Part shown: piece by piece, positions 52,468-62,341 of the stretch
Position numbering within the stretch: position 1 is the first letter of the stretch
Layout of the letters: every line of letters starts with the position of its first letter
DNA from: Butyrivibrio sp. MC2021
GTDB lineage: Bacteria > Bacillota > Clostridia > Lachnospirales > Lachnospiraceae
NCBI RefSeq assembly: GCF_000621605.1
Contig: NZ_JHXX01000012.1
Location: 57,418-121,417 of the forward strand
Length of the DNA: 64,000 nt
Direction: 5' to 3'
Program-made: the position numbers and the translations under genes
The notes under the pieces: generated by a model
Database searches by the model: none
Told to the model about the DNA's origin: nothing
What the model saw: the letters and a program-made list of their open reading frames with translations, nothing else

Positions 52468-54494
52468 CCTTTGGCAAGAACAGCAAGATGCTGTGTTGCT
52501 CTGGACATTGCGGTATAGAGGCAATGTCTTCCTATCTCGTCATCGGGATAGGATATATCATCTGCATCTGGCAGAATAACATGGTCAAATTCAAGTCCCT
52601 TGGCGTATTTGAGCTCTATAAAGAAGGCTCCCCTTTCGGGAAGAGAGCAGTTCTCCGAGATGACAGGCGGGCAGTCTTTTCCGAGAGCTTCGCTTATTCT
52701 CTCGAGATTGCCGGCGTTTCTGCAGATAACTGCGGTGAGTCCGTCCTTTTTGCCGTATTCATCACAGAGCTTAACCAGCTCTTTTTTGAGATCCTCATCA
52801 CTGCCCAGGGCCTTTACAATGGTCTTTTCTCCGGGGCGCTGCACAGAGGAGACAAGCATTTTCTTCTCCTCAGGAAGTATGGATGCGAACATCTCGGTGA
52901 CTTCCGGTGAGCTTCTGTAGCTGGTAAGAAGCGGAAGCTCCGCAAAGCTCTTTTTGTCCTGACTGAACATTTCCTTGATCTCGGAAAAGCTCACGGTGCC
53001 TTCTCTGATGGCCTGGAATTCATCACCAAGCAGCATGAACCTTGCGTTGGGGAAGTACTTTCTGAATACCATGAGCTGGGCTCTTGTATAATCCTGAACC
53101 TCGTCGATCATCACGTAGCGCATGTTGCGGTCGCAGACTCCGGTGAGCTCCATTCTGGTAAAGAACCACTCGGCGGCGGTTATCTTGCGGCTGCCGAGGA
53201 TCCTCTGGGCGATGTGGGTCACATTGACAAAACCGCAGTGCCTTATGCAGCTGAGGGCTCCGCCGAAATCATTTTCAAGACGGTTTTCTTCGCCGCGCTC
53301 AGATCTTGAGTTTACTTCTGTTTCTTCGTCGTCATCGCTGCCGGTGTCTATGTTTCTCATGGCGTTTTTGGCGACGTTTTCAAGTTCGTCCGCCACAGTC
53401 TGGATAAGCCTCACTCCCGGCGGGAACTTGGAGAATCTTTTTACCACATTGAAGACATCATTTTTGGATAAAACAACCTTGTCTTTTTGCTTGATATCAA
53501 AAAAGTCCTGAGCAGTGAGCTTAAGTTCGGGAAGCTCCTCGTGGATCTTCTCAAGGGCTGAAGCCTCCGTATAGTCATATTCTCCCGAAGCAAAGGGAAT
53601 ATCCACATGCTCTGCGAATTCCTTCCAGGTCAGGGTCACAGGATTGGTCTCGCCAAGATCCGGAAGTACGTTGTCTATATAGTCCCTGAAAATGGGATTG
53701 GGTGTAATAAGGCACACCTGATCCGGCCTCAGGGAATTTCTTTTCTGGAAAAAGAGGTAGGCGATACGCTGCAAAAGTACTGAGGTCTTGCCGCTTCCTG
53801 CGATACCGTTCACAAGAAGTGTGGAAACCTCCGGATATCGGATGACCGCGTTCTGTTCCTTCTGGATGGTGGCGGTAATGGCCTGCATCTTGTCCGAGCG
53901 GGTCTGGGACAGGGATGCAAGAAGCATGGGATCCTCGATGGCTATCTGAGTATCGAAATAGGCCTTAAGCTCATTTTTGTCTATGTCGAACTGCCTGCGG
54001 AGCTTCAGATTAACCGGGATAACTCTGTCCTCCACGGTGTACTGGGTTCGGCCGTTCTCCTGATTGTAGTAGACCTCAGCGATGGGAGACCTCCAGTCCA
54101 CCACCAGCTGGTCATAGCCGTTTTCTGAAATGGCGGCCCTTCCGATGTAGTAATCCTCGGACTCGTCCTCCCCATCGAACTGCACGGATATCTTGGCAAA
54201 ATACGGGGATTCCAGCAGCTTTTCCACAGTGGCAAGGCGTTTTCCCAGGGAAGAACTCTCAACGTTGTAGGTGTCGATATAGCGGTTCCACACCTCGATC
54301 TCAGCCAGAGTTTCCATGGTGGTCTCGATATCCGCATAGTCAAAACGGATATTGTCCCTGATATCGTTCTTGTCATCCACGGCCTTCTCGTTCAGGGCGG
54401 ATATCTGCTCCTTCAGGTTCTTTTCTATATTTAAAAGTTTATTGTAGGTTCCGGTCAAATGAGTCTGTTCTTTATCAAAGACTTCTTTTTCCAT
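52446..54494 (-). CDS. helD: HelD-like RNA polymerase-recycling ATPase (UvrD/Rep family)
   Basis: A 682-residue superfamily-1 ATPase. The N-terminal part is a coiled coil (EQTHLTGTYNKLLNIEKNL) as in HelD, which pushes into RNA polymerase channels. Walker A is NGIAGSGKTSVLLQRIAYLF, Walker B MIDEVQDYTRAQLMVF, and the C-terminal motifs (LEFDHVILPD, LYTAMSRATQHLAVL) complete the helicase fold. HelD releases stalled RNA polymerase from nucleic acid. It is slightly shorter than B. subtilis HelD (774). The start was set to ATG 54494 behind AGGAG. Confidence 0.88.
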   Translation of the reverse strand: MEKEVFDKEQTHLTGTYNKLLNIEKNLKEQISALNEKAVDDKNDIRDNIRFDYADIETTMETLAEIEVWNRYIDTYNVESSSLGKRLATVEKLLESPYFAKISVQFDGEDESEDYYIGRAAISENGYDQLVVDWRSPIAEVYYNQENGRTQYTVEDRVIPVNLKLRRQFDIDKNELKAYFDTQIAIEDPMLLASLSQTRSDKMQAITATIQKEQNAVIRYPEVSTLLVNGIAGSGKTSVLLQRIAYLFFQKRNSLRPDQVCLITPNPIFRDYIDNVLPDLGETNPVTLTWKEFAEHVDIPFASGEYDYTEASALEKIHEELPELKLTAQDFFDIKQKDKVVLSKNDVFNVVKRFSKFPPGVRLIQTVADELENVAKNAMRNIDTGSDDDEETEVNSRSERGEENRLENDFGGALSCIRHCGFVNVTHIAQRILGSRKITAAEWFFTRMELTGVCDRNMRYVMIDEVQDYTRAQLMVFRKYFPNARFMLLGDEFQAIREGTVSFSEIKEMFSQDKKSFAELPLLTSYRSSPEVTEMFASILPEEKKMLVSSVQRPGEKTIVKALGSDEDLKKELVKLCDEYGKKDGLTAVICRNAGNLERISEALGKDCPPVISENCSLPERGAFFIELKYAKGLEFDHVILPDADDISYPDDEIGRHCLYTAMSRATQHLAVLAKGKTAGIL

Positions 54495-54620
54495 AAAATA
54501 CTCCTTTCCGGTGTGTCTTATCAGTATAGCATGTAATTGCATCTTTGTAGGGATTCTTATACAATAGATTATGAAAAAAGTATTAAATCATGTCCGAAAT
54601 AAGACATTAAGAGGGGAATA

Positions 54621-55259
54621 ATGTCTAAACTCATCTACGATAATCCACTTTCATGTGAAAAAGATATAAAGGACTTCGTGCTGGAGGGACAGGCTGATAT
54701 CAGCTTTAAGGGCGGTGTTATGCGCCTTTCCGGTGATTCGAAGTTTGTTTTGTGGTGTCCTTCGGTCTTTCCTGCGGATATCAGGATCGAATGGGAATTT
54801 CGCCCCATTCAGGAACCGGGCCTTGCCATGCTGTTTTTTGCAGCCAAGCCAAGGAGCGGCCCCGGCAGCATCTTTGACAGCTCTCTTTCTCCAAGGACAG
54901 GAGAGTATGAGCAGTATCACAGTGGGGATATCAATGCCTTTCATCTTTCTTATTTCAGGCGAAGGGAGCCTTCGGAGCGCTCATTCCATACCTGTAACCT
55001 TCGAAAGAGCGTCGGCGCTTATCTTGTGGGGCAGGGAGCGGATCCTATTCCCGATGCGTCCATGGATGCAGAATGGTATAGGATGACCGTTATAAAAAGG
55101 GGAGCCAGGGTGAGCTTTCTTATTAATAACCTTTCCATATTGGAGTTTTACGACGACGGAATGACCTTCGGTGATATACTCACCGGCGGAAATATAGGAT
55201 TCAGACAGCTTCCTTTCATGGTGGCTGAATACAGGAATCTTAAGGTGACATGGATCTGA
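54621..55259 (+). CDS. DUF1961 family protein
   Basis: A 212-residue soluble protein with the beta-sandwich layout of DUF1961: FVLEGQADISFKGGVMRLSG, IRIEWEFRPIQEPGLAMLFF, EYEQYHSGDINAFHLSYFRR and a C-terminal NIGFRQLPFMVAEYRNLKV. The fold resembles concanavalin-like carbohydrate-binding or glycoside-hydrolase domains, and homologues lie near sugar-degradation genes. No catalytic residues can be claimed. ATG 54621 follows GAGGGG. It stands 32 bases before the next gene. Confidence 0.82.
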   Translation: MSKLIYDNPLSCEKDIKDFVLEGQADISFKGGVMRLSGDSKFVLWCPSVFPADIRIEWEFRPIQEPGLAMLFFAAKPRSGPGSIFDSSLSPRTGEYEQYHSGDINAFHLSYFRRREPSERSFHTCNLRKSVGAYLVGQGADPIPDASMDAEWYRMTVIKRGARVSFLINNLSILEFYDDGMTFGDILTGGNIGFRQLPFMVAEYRNLKVTWI

Positions 55260-55291
55260 TTTGTTGAGGTTTATTCATTTGGGGGTAAAAA

Positions 55292-56017
55292 ATGGCATTT
55301 CGAATCAGTGAACTTACAAATGCGGTAAATTCATATCTTAATTCCATATCCGGTGTAAATAATCAGGGGGCTTCCATCGGAAGTGACCTCAAGGGGATCT
55401 TTCAGAAATATTTCTCCAAGGCAGTATCCGATGCCAAGGCGGAGATACCTGATTTAAATAAGGAAATTAAAGAAAATATTGCGAGCCACAATTTCACTGC
55501 GCCCCAGCTTTCTCAGGTGAATGAACTGCCTGGGCAGGAGAACGCTGCTAATGCCGTTTCCAGGGCATCAGCTGCAGCAGAAACATCTGAGACAGCAGCA
55601 AGGAACACAGACTATGCCACAAGCCTTGCCAAGCTGATCACAGCGTCCAAGAGCAGTGGCAATCTTGAGATTGCAGATGCCCTGGCCGTCATCATGAAAA
55701 ATAACGGCCAGACCACGGACAATGCCGATGCCTACAAGGGGCTTCTCAGCACCAATGCCCTCCGTGACCTTTCCGACTCATCCTATTTCTACACCAACAT
55801 GATCCAGAGCTCTTTATTCAAATCCTCCGACGAGGAAGAGGAATCCTCCTCCGGCAGCAGCGACGCTTTTTCCGGCACATCTCTGAACAAGCTCAACGAA
55901 AACGCCCTGGTCAACGCCACCCTCGGCACCACCACCGAGTCCTCCTACTATCAGTCATTGATTAAGGCCTACCAATCCATGCCCACAGAGTCCATTTTCG
56001 GGGATTTCTTACTTTGA
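55292..56017 (+). CDS. Orphan Ser/Ala-rich protein
   Basis: A 241-residue protein I do not recognise. It starts MAFRISELTNAVNSYLNSIS, has no signal peptide or membrane helix, and shows an alanine/serine-rich helical middle (NAANAVSRASAAAETSETAA). An acidic serine cluster (DEEEESSSGSSDAF) lies near residue 190. The tail is hydrophobic, SIFGDFLL. Composition resembles exported, non-classically secreted or appendage-related proteins, but that is only an impression. It has ATG 55292 behind a weak GGGGG site and follows the DUF1961 gene by 32 bases. Confidence 0.75.
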   Translation: MAFRISELTNAVNSYLNSISGVNNQGASIGSDLKGIFQKYFSKAVSDAKAEIPDLNKEIKENIASHNFTAPQLSQVNELPGQENAANAVSRASAAAETSETAARNTDYATSLAKLITASKSSGNLEIADALAVIMKNNGQTTDNADAYKGLLSTNALRDLSDSSYFYTNMIQSSLFKSSDEEEESSSGSSDAFSGTSLNKLNENALVNATLGTTTESSYYQSLIKAYQSMPTESIFGDFLL

Positions 56018-56062
56018 TTTGGACAAAACGCCCGGGCAGAAACACTCCTCAGAAAAAAATAG

Positions 56063-56091
56063 TTGAAAAATCATCAATGATAGTTTAAAAT
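56063..56091 (+). promoter_or_regulatory. Promoter of efp
   Basis: TTGAAA (56063-56068) and TAAAAT (56086-56091) with a 17-base spacer, 43 bases before the efp start codon. Confidence 0.7.
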
Positions 56092-56133
56092 GTGATAGTT
56101 GTTTGATGTGAAGTAATTAGGAGGATTTATTTT

Positions 56134-56691
56134 ATGATTTCTGCAAGTGATTTCAGAAATGGTGTAACCATCGAGATCGATGGCAACGTATGTCAGATTA
56201 TAGAATTCCAGCATGTTAAGCCTGGTAAGGGCGCTGCTTTCGTAAGAACCAAGCTCAAGGATATCATCAATGGCGGTGTTAAGGAGACAACCTTCCGTCC
56301 TACTGAGAAGTTCCCTGCAGCTCGTATCGACAAGAAGGATATGCAGTATCTCTATCAGGATGGCGATATTTTCAATTTCATGGATCAGGAGACTTTCGAG
56401 CAGATCGGACTTACATCTGATCAGATCGGTGATTCCCTTAAGTTCGTTAAGGAGAACGAGGTTTGTAAGGTTATGTCTTACAACGGCAACGTATTCGCAG
56501 TTGAGCCTCCTATGTTCGTAGAGCTTACAATCACAGAGACTGAGCCTGGTTTCAAGGGCGATACAGCTACAGGTGCTACAAAGCCTGCAACTGTTGAGAC
56601 AGGTGCTAACGTAGCAGTTCCTCTTTTCGTTAACGAGGGCGACGTTATCAAGATTGATACCAGAACAGGTGAGTATCTCTCAAGAGTTTAA
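56134..56691 (+). CDS. efp: Elongation factor P
   Basis: A 185-residue EF-P of standard length that relieves ribosome stalling at polyproline. The KOW-like N-terminal domain has the loop [20 protein letters not shown] with the modifiable Lys. The OB domains follow, ending in [23 protein letters not shown] 56134 follows AGGAGG, with its own promoter upstream and a terminator downstream, so it is monocistronic. Confidence 0.97.
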   Translation: MISASDFRNGVTIEIDGNVCQIIEFQHVKPGKGAAFVRTKLKDIINGGVKETTFRPTEKFPAARIDKKDMQYLYQDGDIFNFMDQETFEQIGLTSDQIGDSLKFVKENEVCKVMSYNGNVFAVEPPMFVELTITETEPGFKGDTATGATKPATVETGANVAVPLFVNEGDVIKIDTRTGEYLSRV

Positions 56692-56764
56692 TTGATTTAT
56701 ATGTTTTTTTACCATATCTGACACAAGTTTTCATAAATTATAGAAACTTATAAAAGAACTGTAA

Positions 56765-56807
56765 GACAATAAAGAAACTGGAAGTAGCTTCTTTATTGTC
56801 TTTTTTT
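56765..56807 (+). terminator. Terminator after efp
   Basis: A perfect 12-bp stem, GACAATAAAGAA (56765-56776) with TTCTTTATTGTC (56789-56800), is followed by seven T. Confidence 0.9.
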
Positions 56808-56846
56808 GTCTGAAAACATCACAAACTATTTTTACCGGAGGAAGAT

Positions 56847-57755
56847 ATGGATATAATTAATTTTGGAAATGAATTAAAAAATGACGTTGAGAAGAGCCTG
56901 GGAGAGGGCTTTAATATAACACTTCAGGAGGTCATCAAGAACAACGGGATAATCCATAATGCCATGACCATCAGGCAGGAGGGTTCCAATGTGGCACCCA
57001 GCATTTATTATGATGAGTTCTTTGATCTCTATGAAAAGGGTGAGCCTTTTGGGAAGCTTACACAGGCGGTGCTTGAGCTCTACAGGGAGTCCCGCCTGGA
57101 TGGAAAGGTGAATTTCGATTTTTTCAAGGATTTTGACATGGCATGTTCTCTTCTTAGCTACAAGCTTGCCCTGGCCGAGCCAAATAGGGAAAGGCTGAGA
57201 GATGTTCCCGTCAGATACATTGAAGACCTGGTCATGATTCCTATCTGCATTGTCACCATCAAAGGCAATGAGAGCGGCAGCGTCACCATAACAAGGGACC
57301 ATCTCAAAATGTGGGAGATTTCCGAGGAGGAGCTGTGGGAGAATATCATGGACAACACAACAGTGGTATTTCCCGCTTCCGTAAAAGGAATCACCGAGTA
57401 CCTGCGTATGCCATTTTTGCCGGTATCGGATATCCTTGATGATGTTTATGTGGTGACTACTGAGTCCGGTTATCAGGGGGCCGGCGCCGTGCTTTATCCC
57501 GGAGTCCTCAGGAAGATTGCCGAGAAGGTAGGGGAGGATCTTTTTGTTATCCCATCTTCAGTCCATGAGACTATCGTAATGCCGGCCCTTAAATGCCAGA
57601 TTCCCCCTGAATGCATCAGACAGATGATCGGTGAAGTCAATACCAGTGTTATCAGGGACGAAGAGGTCTTAAGCCCCAGCCTTTATTACTATTCCCTTCA
57701 GCGGGATGAGCTTAAAATCTGGGATCTGGACCTTAAACTTGCTTCAAACACATAA
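56847..57755 (+). CDS. DUF5688 family protein
   Basis: A 302-residue cytoplasmic protein matching the Lachnospiraceae-centred DUF5688 family: ITLQEVIKNNGIIHNAMTIR, APSIYYDEFFDLYEKGEPFG near the start and FVIPSSVHETIVMP followed by an EVNTSVIRDEEVLSPSLYYY region near the end. Members are frequent and multi-copy in gut Clostridia and have no established function. ATG 56847 follows GGAGG. It precedes the tRNA-Arg gene. Confidence 0.85.
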   Translation: MDIINFGNELKNDVEKSLGEGFNITLQEVIKNNGIIHNAMTIRQEGSNVAPSIYYDEFFDLYEKGEPFGKLTQAVLELYRESRLDGKVNFDFFKDFDMACSLLSYKLALAEPNRERLRDVPVRYIEDLVMIPICIVTIKGNESGSVTITRDHLKMWEISEEELWENIMDNTTVVFPASVKGITEYLRMPFLPVSDILDDVYVVTTESGYQGAGAVLYPGVLRKIAEKVGEDLFVIPSSVHETIVMPALKCQIPPECIRQMIGEVNTSVIRDEEVLSPSLYYYSLQRDELKIWDLDLKLASNT

Positions 57756-57802
57756 CATAGACAGCTAAGGGCCACATATGGTATTATATTCGGGTACGTT
57801 AT

Positions 57803-57874
57803 GCACCCGTAGTCTAATGGATAGAACGGAGGCCTCCGACGCCTTTGATGCAGGTTCGATTCCTGTCGGGTGCA
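57803..57874 (+). tRNA. tRNA-Arg (anticodon CCG)
   Basis: Acceptor stem GCACCCG (57803-57809) pairs with CGGGTGC (57867-57873), with discriminator A57874 and no encoded CCA. The T arm is GCAGG-TTCGATT-CCTGT. The anticodon stem GAGGC/GCCTT encloses the loop CTCCGAC, anticodon CCG at 57836-57838, reading CGG codons. The D stem is short and weakly paired (TCT/AGA), so the D arm is the least certain part. Confidence 0.9.
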
Positions 57875-57915
57875 TTTCACTTGAATATGTTTTAGATTCA
57901 GAGGTTTAGCTTTTT

Positions 57916-59211
57916 ATGAAAAAGAAGAAGAATTCTCCCAGTTCCTGGAGAAATAATAAAAAATCCATATTTGCAATTCTCGGAGATAACAAGAAGTTCC
58001 TTATGCCTGTTATCTTTGTTCTGGCTGTTGTGGCTACGGTTTCCATTGCGCTGACCGCCAACCGCAGGGCCAATGAGGTGGCTCAGAATCCTGATGAGGC
58101 AGAGATTGCTGCCACCTATGAGGTTCCCGAGGTTCAGATGGAAGAGAATGCCCACAGCGATGTGAATGCTCTTATCGAGAAGTATTATGCAGCTTCCGCT
58201 GAGGGTGATGCCGATACTATTGCCCAGATCTACAAGGGGCTGGAGGATACAGAGCTTCTTAAGGCCATCGCAGCAGCTGATTATATTGAGGACTATGAGA
58301 ATATCACTGTATATACCAAGCCCGGACCCCTTCAGGGCAGCTACGTGGCTTATGTATACAATGAGGTTAAGCTCTATGATTACGAGAAGGCTGTTCCCGG
58401 ACTTGAGACCTTCTATATCTGTACCGATGAGAATGACAACCTCTATATCAACGGTGATATCGCAGAGGGCAATGAGATTGAATATTTAAGGCAGATCAAC
58501 GTTCAGGCCGATGTTATCGATCTGAATAATAAAGTTGCGTCCAAATATAATGAGATGGTCAGCTCAGACGAGACTCTGGCTGAGCTTTTGACACAGATGA
58601 GATCAGGACTTCAGGTTTCTGTAGGAGAGGCCCTGGCAAGCTCCGAGGCCAGCAGCAATGCAGCGGCAGCAGAGGAGGCATTTGTAGAGGAGGCTGCGGC
58701 AGAGGCTACATCATCTGATGTGACCATAGTTACAACACATACCATCAGAGCTACAGATGTTGTCAATATCAGAAGCTCTGATTCAGAGACAGCGGATATT
58801 ATCTCCAAGACCAGCAAGGGGCAGGAGTTTACACAGGTTGAGGCCCTGGCCAACGGCTGGAGCAAGATCGAGTACAACAAAGGTTATGCCTTTGTTAAGA
58901 CCGAGTTTTTTGAGGTTGTAGGCGAAGAGACTGTGGAAGTTGCCAATGAGAACCAGGAAGAAACAACAACTTCAACTAACGACAATAAGACCACAGAGAC
59001 CGAGTCTAAGCCTGCTACCACAGCCAAGACCGGCAAGATGAAGGTTATGGATTCTGTAAGACTTCGTAAGAGTGAGAGCACAGAGTCTGAAATTCTTGCT
59101 ACACTGTACGCAGGTACTATTGTAAATGTTAAGCAGCAGTATGCTAACGGATGGTCCAAAGTAGAGTATAATGGAACTACAGGATATATTAAGTCTGAAT
59201 TCCTTGAGTAA
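57916..59211 (+). CDS. Membrane-anchored protein with two SH3b domains
   Basis: A 431-residue protein with a short basic cytoplasmic tail, one membrane helix (about 27-48) and a large extracytoplasmic region. A helical domain (about 75-235) is followed by an Ala/Glu-rich stretch, a first bacterial SH3 domain (VVNIRSSDSETADIISKTSK, about 275-335), a Thr/Lys-rich linker and a second SH3 domain (SVRLRKSESTESEILATLYA, about 372-431). SH3b domains usually bind peptidoglycan. The next gene is a cell-wall hydrolase 19 bases downstream, supporting a joint envelope role. Confidence 0.88.
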   Translation: MKKKKNSPSSWRNNKKSIFAILGDNKKFLMPVIFVLAVVATVSIALTANRRANEVAQNPDEAEIAATYEVPEVQMEENAHSDVNALIEKYYAASAEGDADTIAQIYKGLEDTELLKAIAAADYIEDYENITVYTKPGPLQGSYVAYVYNEVKLYDYEKAVPGLETFYICTDENDNLYINGDIAEGNEIEYLRQINVQADVIDLNNKVASKYNEMVSSDETLAELLTQMRSGLQVSVGEALASSEASSNAAAAEEAFVEEAAAEATSSDVTIVTTHTIRATDVVNIRSSDSETADIISKTSKGQEFTQVEALANGWSKIEYNKGYAFVKTEFFEVVGEETVEVANENQEETTTSTNDNKTTETESKPATTAKTGKMKVMDSVRLRKSESTESEILATLYAGTIVNVKQQYANGWSKVEYNGTTGYIKSEFLE

Positions 59212-59230
59212 ATAGTCTTATGGGGAGTGT

Positions 59231-60661
59231 ATGAAGAAGAGGATTATTATCTGGCTTGTTCTTGTATGTTTAATAGTGGGGGAAACCGGTCTATACTGTC
59301 GTGCCCAGGAGGATGAGAATGACGATCTCAGTCAGACCATCGATAACATGAGGCAGCAGGAACAGCAGACCCAGAATGCCATTTCCAATCTTGAGAAGCA
59401 GACCAAGGAAACCCAGGATGCAATAAGCACTCTTCAGGGTGAGAAACAAAAGACCCAGGAGAGTGTTAGTAATCTTCAAAATCAGAGTTCACAGCTTCAG
59501 ACAACCATCAAGGGTTATTCTGACAAGCTGGATTCTTTAAATGCAGAAATAACAGAAGCCGAGAACGCCATGGCCGTAGTGTCTTCTGAGATCGTTGAGC
59601 TGGACAGACAGCTTCAGGATGCCAGAGATGAGGAGCATAAGCGCTACGAGCTTCTTAAAAAACGTATCAAATCTACCTATGAGAACGGCGGCAACAATGG
59701 GCTTGCACGCCTTCTTTTAGAGTCCGGGTCAATGCAGGAATTTCTGACCAAATACGAATACCTCAATGCGATAATTGAATATGACAAGAAAAAGATAGCC
59801 GAGTTTCAGGCTCTTCAGGCGGATATTGAGGCCAAGACCTCAGTCGTCCGTGAGAAAGAGGATGAGCTTGATCAGTACCAGAATCAGCTTGATGAAAAGC
59901 ATGAGGAACTTTCCGATCTGACAGCCCAGGTCAAGGGCAAGCTTTCTTCAACCCAGAACAGCCTTTCATCGGAAAAGAACAAACTGGCTGATTACGATAC
60001 CAAGCTGGCGGAGCTGGACACCAAGATGAAATCCCTACAGGCCAAGACCGCAGCTGCCCAGGCAGAACTGGCCAAGCAGATTGCGGAGCGCCTTGCCCTT
60101 ACCAAGGAGGATACATCCGGTGCTTATTCGGCTTCCGAATCGGAGCTCAGCTGGCTGGCAGCTACGATACAGGCTGAGGCCGACGGTGAGTCCTACACCG
60201 GCAAACTGGCGGTGGGCTCAGTTATCATGAACAGAGTTAAAAGCTCTGCTTTTCCCAACACCGTCGTTTCGGTTATAACCCAGAATATGCAGTTTGCATC
60301 CTACAGATCCGGCAAGGTGGAGCTCATCATGGCCAACGGCCCCAATTCCACCTGTATAAGGGCCGCCCAGGAGGTTCTTGACGGAGCCAGAGTAGGAGAT
60401 TATCTCTTCTTTATGACCAAGTATTATGCTGATTACTACGGAATCAGTGAATATACCATGATTGGTAACCATGCATTTTTCTACCGCTGGATCACCAATC
60501 CCAAGCCTGAGCAGGAAGAAAATCCTGAGGACCAGGAAGAGCCGCCACAGGAGGAAGAGTCACCTCATCAGGAACAGCCTGAGGAGGAGCAGCCTTCAGA
60601 GGAGCCCTCTGAAGATTATGAAGACTATTCGGAATCTGAAGAAAATAATGAGGAGCCATAA
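59231..60661 (+). CDS. Cell-wall hydrolase: coiled coil plus SleB-type domain
   Basis: A 476-residue secreted protein: signal peptide (about 1-25), a long Gln/Glu/Lys-rich coiled coil (about 30-290) of the PcsB/CwlO type, and a SleB/CwlJ-type Hydrolase_2 domain (about 305-415). The hydrolase domain has WLAATIQAEADGESYTGKLA with the likely catalytic Glu, then VGSVIMNRVKS. A Pro/Glu/Gln-rich acidic tail of about 60 residues ends the protein. It would cut peptidoglycan, with the coiled coil restraining or recruiting the enzyme. Cotranscription with the SH3b gene is likely. Confidence 0.9.
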   Translation: MKKRIIIWLVLVCLIVGETGLYCRAQEDENDDLSQTIDNMRQQEQQTQNAISNLEKQTKETQDAISTLQGEKQKTQESVSNLQNQSSQLQTTIKGYSDKLDSLNAEITEAENAMAVVSSEIVELDRQLQDARDEEHKRYELLKKRIKSTYENGGNNGLARLLLESGSMQEFLTKYEYLNAIIEYDKKKIAEFQALQADIEAKTSVVREKEDELDQYQNQLDEKHEELSDLTAQVKGKLSSTQNSLSSEKNKLADYDTKLAELDTKMKSLQAKTAAAQAELAKQIAERLALTKEDTSGAYSASESELSWLAATIQAEADGESYTGKLAVGSVIMNRVKSSAFPNTVVSVITQNMQFASYRSGKVELIMANGPNSTCIRAAQEVLDGARVGDYLFFMTKYYADYYGISEYTMIGNHAFFYRWITNPKPEQEENPEDQEEPPQEEESPHQEQPEEEQPSEEPSEDYEDYSESEENNEEP

Positions 60662-60690
60662 AATTTTTCAAGTTAATGTGGTAAAGTCTC

Positions 60691-60719
60691 TTGCACTTTA
60701 AAACATCAAAGTGTATAAT
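60691..60719 (+). promoter_or_regulatory. Promoter of gdhA
   Basis: TTGCAC (60691-60696) and TATAAT (60714-60719) with a 17-base spacer. Transcription would start near 60726. Confidence 0.85.
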
Positions 60720-60725
60720 ACTCCA

Positions 60726-60783
60726 AGACAGTGATGTCTGCGCAATGGGGCGTAGAGACCTTTAGTTTTCTACGCTCTTTTTT
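60726..60783 (+). promoter_or_regulatory. Attenuator leader of gdhA
   Basis: Three mutually exclusive helices are visible. AGACA (60726-60730) with TGTCT (60735-60739). TCTGCGC (60737-60743) with GCGTAGA (60750-60756), one G-U pair. GCGTAGA (60750-60756) with TCTACGC (60769-60775), followed by TCTTTTTT. The third is a terminator, the second an antiterminator, and the first would block the second. This is the arrangement of a transcription attenuator; the trigger is unknown, and nitrogen status or a protein are candidates. Confidence 0.6.
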
Positions 60784-60792
60784 CATACCTAA

Positions 60793-62169
<1,377 letters not shown>

Positions 62170-62193
62170 TCCCTTATATATTATGTAAACTAC

Positions 62194-62229
62194 AGAGCTG
62201 CTGCGGTTTTGCCGTGGCAGCTCTTTTTT
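62194..62229 (+). terminator. Terminator after gdhA
   Basis: AGAGCTGC (62194-62201) pairs with GCAGCTCT (62217-62224), with an inner CGG/CCG pairing and a T6 run. Confidence 0.88.
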
Positions 62230-62264
62230 GTTGAAAATTTGTTTTAACAATATTGAGATTATTA

Positions 62265-62293
62265 TTGACAACCTATTGTTAATCCAATAATAT
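62265..62293 (+). promoter_or_regulatory. SigA-type promoter
   Basis: TTGACA (62265-62270) and TAATAT (62288-62293) with a 17-base spacer, about 50 bases before the orphan membrane-protein gene. Confidence 0.8.
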
Positions 62294-62341
62294 TGAAAAG
62301 CGCGCCGTAAAAGGCACTGAGTTTGTTGAGGGAGGTTTTAT

